A stretch of 24,273 nt of DNA from a virus. Location of the stretch: positions 1-24,273 of the IMG/VR virus record IMGVR_UViG_3300046785_000220. One strand, written 5' to 3'. Positions 23,139-24,273 of the stretch are shown piece after piece. Positions within the stretch are counted from its first letter, which is position 1, and every line of letters starts with the position of its first letter. A program made the position numbers and the translations under genes. Below the pieces are notes generated by a model that did no database searches, was not told the origin of the DNA, and saw only the letters and a list, made by a program, of their open reading frames with translations.

Positions 23139-24273
23139 ATGAGCAACCAATTTTTAGTTGGTGATCAAATGTTTACAGAAGAGCAAATGATTGCCGATGC
23201 ACAACTAATGGGTATATCTTTAGAAGAATATAAAAAATATTATAATGTTCAATCAGATAAAAACGGAATTGAGCAAACAGATCCATTTTTGAAAAATGCA
23301 AAGACACCCGGCCCTGCGGAGGAAGCTGCACTTGTGGGGCCAATAAACCAGACGCAGCAAAGTGGGGAATCAGCATTGGAAGATTCTTCATTGGAATCAG
23401 CGCAAACAGCTGATGATTTAATACCTGAAGTTTTTGTTGGGGAAGATTACAGTATTGATAATGCCCCTAAATTTATTCCAGATGGGTTGGGTGGCGTGGA
23501 GCAAGTTGACGCGGAAAAATATAAGCAATATTATGATACTCTTTCTGAAGATAGAAAGCAATTTAAGTATGATCAAAATATTGCATACCCAGAACTTGTT
23601 TCAAATTATACAGATTTTTTAAATCAAAATTTTATTGATAACCCTAATGCTTTAAAAGAAATTACAGGGACTACCAGCCCTTTTTATGTGTTACAAGACA
23701 ATAAAAAAGCTGTGCCAAATAATTTAAAAAAAGAAGTTAATAGGGCAACAGAAAAATATAATGATCTTCGCAGGTCTCAAAATTTACCTGTTATAGAAGA
23801 TAATGCGTTTTATCAACAAACTTTTGAAGATTTATTTTATGCAAAATCTAAAATTGAAGGTGATAAATTCAAAATAAATCGAGATAATGAATATGTTGCA
23901 AATACCCCAGAAAAAGAACAAAAAACTGTAATTGATTCTTTAGATAATAATATTAAACAATCTTTAGACCCCAGGATAATAGCTTGGCGGGATGCGCAGG
24001 TAAAAGCTTCAAAAGATCCTAATTATAAAAATACGCCTGAGTATAGGACTGCTCAAAGTAAAGGGCTGTTTTTAAGGAAGGAAGGTTTGTTTTTTGATGC
24101 GGAAGGAATGAATATATCTACAAAAGGCCAAGCAAAAACCGCTGTAGATATTACTACTATTTATGAAGCAAACTTAGATATGCTAGCCGGTCTTGCAACC
24201 GATGAAGAAAAATTAAAAAATAGTTATGATGATTTTCTTCTTTCTAAAGCGGCATATATAGAAAAAGGCAATG
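23139..24273 (+). CDS. Probable large internal virion protein (3' truncated by window end)
   Basis: The frame opens at ATG 23139, one base after the preceding stop, and stays open to the end of the window: 378 complete codons without a stop. It begins MSNQFLVGDQMFTEEQMIAD-AQLMGISLEEYKKYY. A disordered, Pro/Glu/Gln/Ser-rich region follows (about residues 50-90), then DLIPEVFVGEDYSID and a long charged helical segment (YKQYYDTLSEDRKQFKYDQN). The opening resembles N-termini of very large proteins that follow the nozzle and small internal genes in marine podovirus-like phages. These probably travel inside the head and enter the cell with the DNA, sometimes carrying lysozyme or polymerase domains further downstream. 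No enzymatic motif is visible in the part present. Role inferred from position. Confidence 0.72.
   Translation, partial: MSNQFLVGDQMFTEEQMIADAQLMGISLEEYKKYYNVQSDKNGIEQTDPFLKNAKTPGPAEEAALVGPINQTQQSGESALEDSSLESAQTADDLIPEVFVGEDYSIDNAPKFIPDGLGGVEQVDAEKYKQYYDTLSEDRKQFKYDQNIAYPELVSNYTDFLNQNFIDNPNALKEITGTTSPFYVLQDNKKAVPNNLKKEVNRATEKYNDLRRSQNLPVIEDNAFYQQTFEDLFYAKSKIEGDKFKINRDNEYVANTPEKEQKTVIDSLDNNIKQSLDPRIIAWRDAQVKASKDPNYKNTPEYRTAQSKGLFLRKEGLFFDAEGMNISTKGQAKTAVDITTIYEANLDMLAGLATDEEKLKNSYDDFLLSKAAYIEKGN

Overview
This 24.3-kb window is the virion-morphogenesis region of a tailed, probably short-tailed (podovirus-like) bacteriophage. All 18 genes I can support are on the + strand and tightly packed, often overlapping. 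No gap exceeds about 80 bases. There are no tRNAs, rRNAs, CRISPR arrays, insertion sequences or integrase genes. The DNA is AT-rich. Starts lack a Shine-Dalgarno sequence and are preceded by A/T-rich leaders, commonly ending in AAAATATG or AATATG. The fibre carries many copies of the VGIGTTSP repeat, which is common in Bacteroidetes surface proteins and marine phage fibres. Together these favour a marine Bacteroidetes (flavobacterial) host, but this is inference. All three stop codons end real genes (TAG at 891, 5591 and 13927; TGA at 8831; TAA elsewhere), so the standard bacterial code is used.

Layout. (1) 1-4925: a 5'-truncated fibre-like protein and a 1337-residue tail fibre, with a YadA-like head region, eleven VGIGTTSP units and a C-terminal self-cleaving S74 chaperone. 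(2) 4959-6612: five small genes leading into packaging: a 113-aa protein, a coiled-coil protein, a 72-aa protein, a protein with two GroES-like barrels, and a helical protein in the usual small-terminase position. The last four are joined by overlaps or short gaps. (3) 6612-13927: large terminase, portal, acidic scaffold-like protein and major capsid protein. (4) 13938-13980: a strong intrinsic terminator after the capsid gene. (5) 14003-21186: a conserved 251-aa protein, a second hairpin, two probable neck/ring proteins and a 1514-aa tail nozzle-type protein. (6) 21226-24273: three probable internal (ejection) proteins, the last running off the window.

How they work together: terminase packages DNA through the portal into a procapsid built by scaffold and capsid protein. 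The ring and nozzle proteins close the portal vertex, the fibres bind the host, and the internal proteins probably help pass DNA through the envelope. Gene order resembles that of crAss-like and other marine Bacteroidetes podoviruses; actual membership is untested.

The most notable observation is a small gene (11443-11577) wholly inside the acidic part of the scaffold gene in the +1 frame. Its 44-residue product begins MPFKSKAQMRFLFA and matches a widespread small phage protein family. The DNA there appears to encode an acidic protein and a basic one at the same time. Also of interest are the tandem GroES-like protein, the two hairpins bracketing the gene after the capsid gene, near-identical DNA repeats in the fibre, and a beta domain fused to the front of a neck protein.
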